Source: Flavobacteriales bacterium
GTDB lineage: Bacteria > Bacteroidota > Bacteroidia > DT-38
Assembly (NCBI GenBank): GCA_013214975.1
Contig: JABSPR010000133.1
Location: forward strand, 1 to 7,265
Direction of reading: 5' to 3'
Length of the DNA: 7,265 nt
The translations under genes were made by a program, and so were the position numbers. The notes below the pieces were generated by a model, which was not told the origin of the DNA, did no database searches, and worked only from the letters and a program-made list of their open reading frames with translations. Below, piece after piece: positions 5,778 through 7,265 of the stretch (position 1 is the stretch's first letter; every line of letters begins with the position of its first letter).

Positions 5778-6116
5778 ATGAAAAAAAACACACTAACAAA
5801 AAACAAAGTTGAAATACTACATAGCAACAGTTTGGGGAGTATCGGTAGATGTATGTGCTGCAATGATTTAAGAGTTGCTTTCGGGAATGCGATGATCTCT
5901 CTTTCTCAAAATGACTTCGTCGATTTTAATAGTTTTTTTAACATTGCGAGATTCTGCCTAGAACAAAATAAACTCGAAGATAATACAAAGTATCTGGTTC
6001 AAACAAACCGTGACGAACTGGTTCTTTCATTTACAAAGGATGAGATGAAAAAATCTGTAGAGCTCTTAGATATATCAATTCTAATGTTATCAGTAAGAAA
6101 GCTACTCCCTTCTTGA
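5778..6116 (+). CDS. Small uncharacterised protein with a CxCC motif
   Basis: A 112-aa, probably cytoplasmic protein with no signal peptide or membrane segment. After a Lys-rich start it carries GRCMCCNDLRVAFGNAMISL (23-42), with Cys25, Cys27 and Cys28, followed by an acidic-aromatic stretch (NDFVDFNSFF) and a helical C-terminus. The layout (short Cys cluster, LRVAFGN-like strand, then xFxxF) reminds me of a small Bacteroidota-restricted domain of unknown function, perhaps DUF6686; this is a recollection, not a search result. The cysteines could bind a metal, but with only one cluster this is unproven. It has its own promoter with a NarL-like dyad and a palindrome at the ATG. The FAD monooxygenase gene begins 48 bp downstream on the same strand, so co-transcription is likely. 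Confidence 0.75.
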   Translation: MKKNTLTKNKVEILHSNSLGSIGRCMCCNDLRVAFGNAMISLSQNDFVDFNSFFNIARFCLEQNKLEDNTKYLVQTNRDELVLSFTKDEMKKSVELLDISILMLSVRKLLPS

Positions 6117-6164
6117 ATTTGGACTAATTTCATTTTTAATTGACTTGGATAAGGTAATTTATAA

Positions 6165-7265
6165 ATGAAGATTTTAATAATAGGTGGAGGGATAGCTGGC
6201 TTGGCTCTTGCGAACCTTTTAAAGAACAAAACAGGCATTACCGTTCATCTTGTCGAACGTAGTGAATCTTGGAAGACTTCTTCCACCGGAATATATATTC
6301 CATCCAACGGAGTGAAGGTTTTGGAGCATATGGGCCTTGGAGATCAAATCCGAAAGGTTGGATTTATGGTTAACGATCGCATCATCTACAACTCAAAAGG
6401 TAAACACATTGTTCAAATGAGTCTCGAAGAGATATGGCATCAACCAAATCCTTGTATTTGCATCAAGCGAAAAGGCCTTCACGCTGTGTTAGCAGAAGAC
6501 CTTGGAGATATAAAAGTGACTTTCAATAAAACTGTTGATCTTATTATTGATAACGGGAAGCAAGTTGGAATTACTTTCTCTGATGACACGCAAGATGAAT
6601 ATGACTTGGTTATTGGTGCAGATGGTATTAACTCCAGAACGAGGGAACAGATACTTGGCAAAATTCCTTTTAGAAAGGTGGCCGAAAAGGTATGTCGCTT
6701 TATAGCTCCCAAACCAGAATCTATAAATGCATGGACGTTATACATAAGTAAAGATGGCCAGTTTTTAATGATACCCATCAACGACCAAGAAGTAACATGT
6801 TATGTATACAATAAGGACCAACAAGCATCCAAAGAAGATTATCTAAAACCATTTAAAGCATACTGCCCACCTGTTGGCGACATCCTTAAAAACTTCGATC
6901 CTAAAGATGCCTATTGGACAGCGATGGAAGAACTTGAGCCTTTAAACCAATACGGGAATAGTAGAGTATTACTTATCGGAGATGCTGCACACGCAATGCC
7001 GCCTTACATGGCACAAGGTGCTTCTCTTGGGTTGGAGGATGCCTGGGTATTCTATAACCTGTTAGGAATGGATTGCGATTTAGATGGCATAGTAGAGCAG
7101 TTTTCTAATCTAAGAACCGAACGAGTAGATTGGGCTAGAGAGTGTAACAGAAGTCGTGAGAAGCTATCTAAGTTACCACATTGGGTTTCATCCGTAGGGA
7201 TTAAACTGATAGGCAGGAAAAAATGGAAAGCCGATTATCAGCCATTGGTAAATATTCCTTTTGAA
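6165..7265 (+). CDS. FAD-dependent monooxygenase, class A (PHBH fold), 3' end outside window
   Basis: An open frame of 367 codons with no stop before the right edge; the usual length is about 380-400 residues, so little is missing. It shows the dinucleotide-binding GGGIAG (7-12, fitting GxGxxG) with Glu31 at the end of the second strand, the LVIGADGI motif (148-155, Asp153-Gly154), and the GD motif region GDAAHAMPPYMAQGASLGLE (272-291), all typical of single-component flavoprotein hydroxylases and epoxidases. Such enzymes use NAD(P)H and O2 to hydroxylate aromatic or other hydrophobic substrates, and relatives include the antibiotic-modifying TetX type; the substrate here cannot be told. ATG 6165 places the Rossmann motif at the very N-terminus, as expected. 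No clear promoter lies in the 48 bp upstream, so it is probably transcribed with the small Cys-motif gene. Confidence 0.9.
   Translation, partial: MKILIIGGGIAGLALANLLKNKTGITVHLVERSESWKTSSTGIYIPSNGVKVLEHMGLGDQIRKVGFMVNDRIIYNSKGKHIVQMSLEEIWHQPNPCICIKRKGLHAVLAEDLGDIKVTFNKTVDLIIDNGKQVGITFSDDTQDEYDLVIGADGINSRTREQILGKIPFRKVAEKVCRFIAPKPESINAWTLYISKDGQFLMIPINDQEVTCYVYNKDQQASKEDYLKPFKAYCPPVGDILKNFDPKDAYWTAMEELEPLNQYGNSRVLLIGDAAHAMPPYMAQGASLGLEDAWVFYNLLGMDCDLDGIVEQFSNLRTERVDWARECNRSREKLSKLPHWVSSVGIKLIGRKKWKADYQPLVNIPFE

Noticed and set aside
5999..6781. - strand frames opposite the small Cys gene and the monooxygenase
   Set aside because: They overlap clearly coding + strand sequence with intact flavoprotein motifs and have no recognisable domain.

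Overview
The window looks like chromosomal DNA from a member of the Bacteroidota, probably a Cytophagales-like or other environmental lineage (phylum fairly secure, lower rank a guess). It is AT-rich. Several genes are preceded by the phylum-specific -7 element TAnnTTTG, two of them with a TTG 19 to 20 bp upstream. Shine-Dalgarno sequences are mostly absent.

Left part (1-1314): the 3' portion of a hybrid sensor histidine kinase (end of a PAS domain, HisKA, HATPase_c, receiver). It carries two separate lesions: a one-base frameshift in a run of six A at 472-477, and an in-frame TAA at 1042-1044 inside the receiver. It is best read as a pseudogene. A 238-bp gap follows (1315-1552). It holds three copies of a 10-bp repeat, a -7 promoter box, and a leader of about 130 nt that can fold into several hairpins.

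Middle part (1553-4604, + strand): a LicC-like cytidylyl/nucleotidyltransferase and, 23 bp on, a membrane CDP-alcohol phosphotransferase. Together they probably make an activated CDP-alcohol and transfer its phospho-alcohol head group to a lipid or alcohol; the substrate cannot be named. Next is a complete selO (protein AMPylase) whose promoter sits so close to the ATG that the mRNA should be leaderless or nearly so.

Right part (4605-7265): a 322-bp gap with a doubtful 41-codon ORF, then a convergent NarL/LuxR-type response regulator on the - strand whose receiver lacks several key phosphorylation residues. It is divergent from a small Cys-motif protein and a class A FAD monooxygenase that runs off the right edge. 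The 185-bp divergent intergenic region is the most regulatory-looking piece of the window. It contains three perfect inverted repeats (11-1-11, 7-2-7 and 8-1-8) placed, in turn, at the regulator's transcription start, over the -33 region of the opposite promoter, and directly before the start codon of the small gene. A plausible reading is that the regulator and a second, possibly Fur-like, factor control this divergent cluster.
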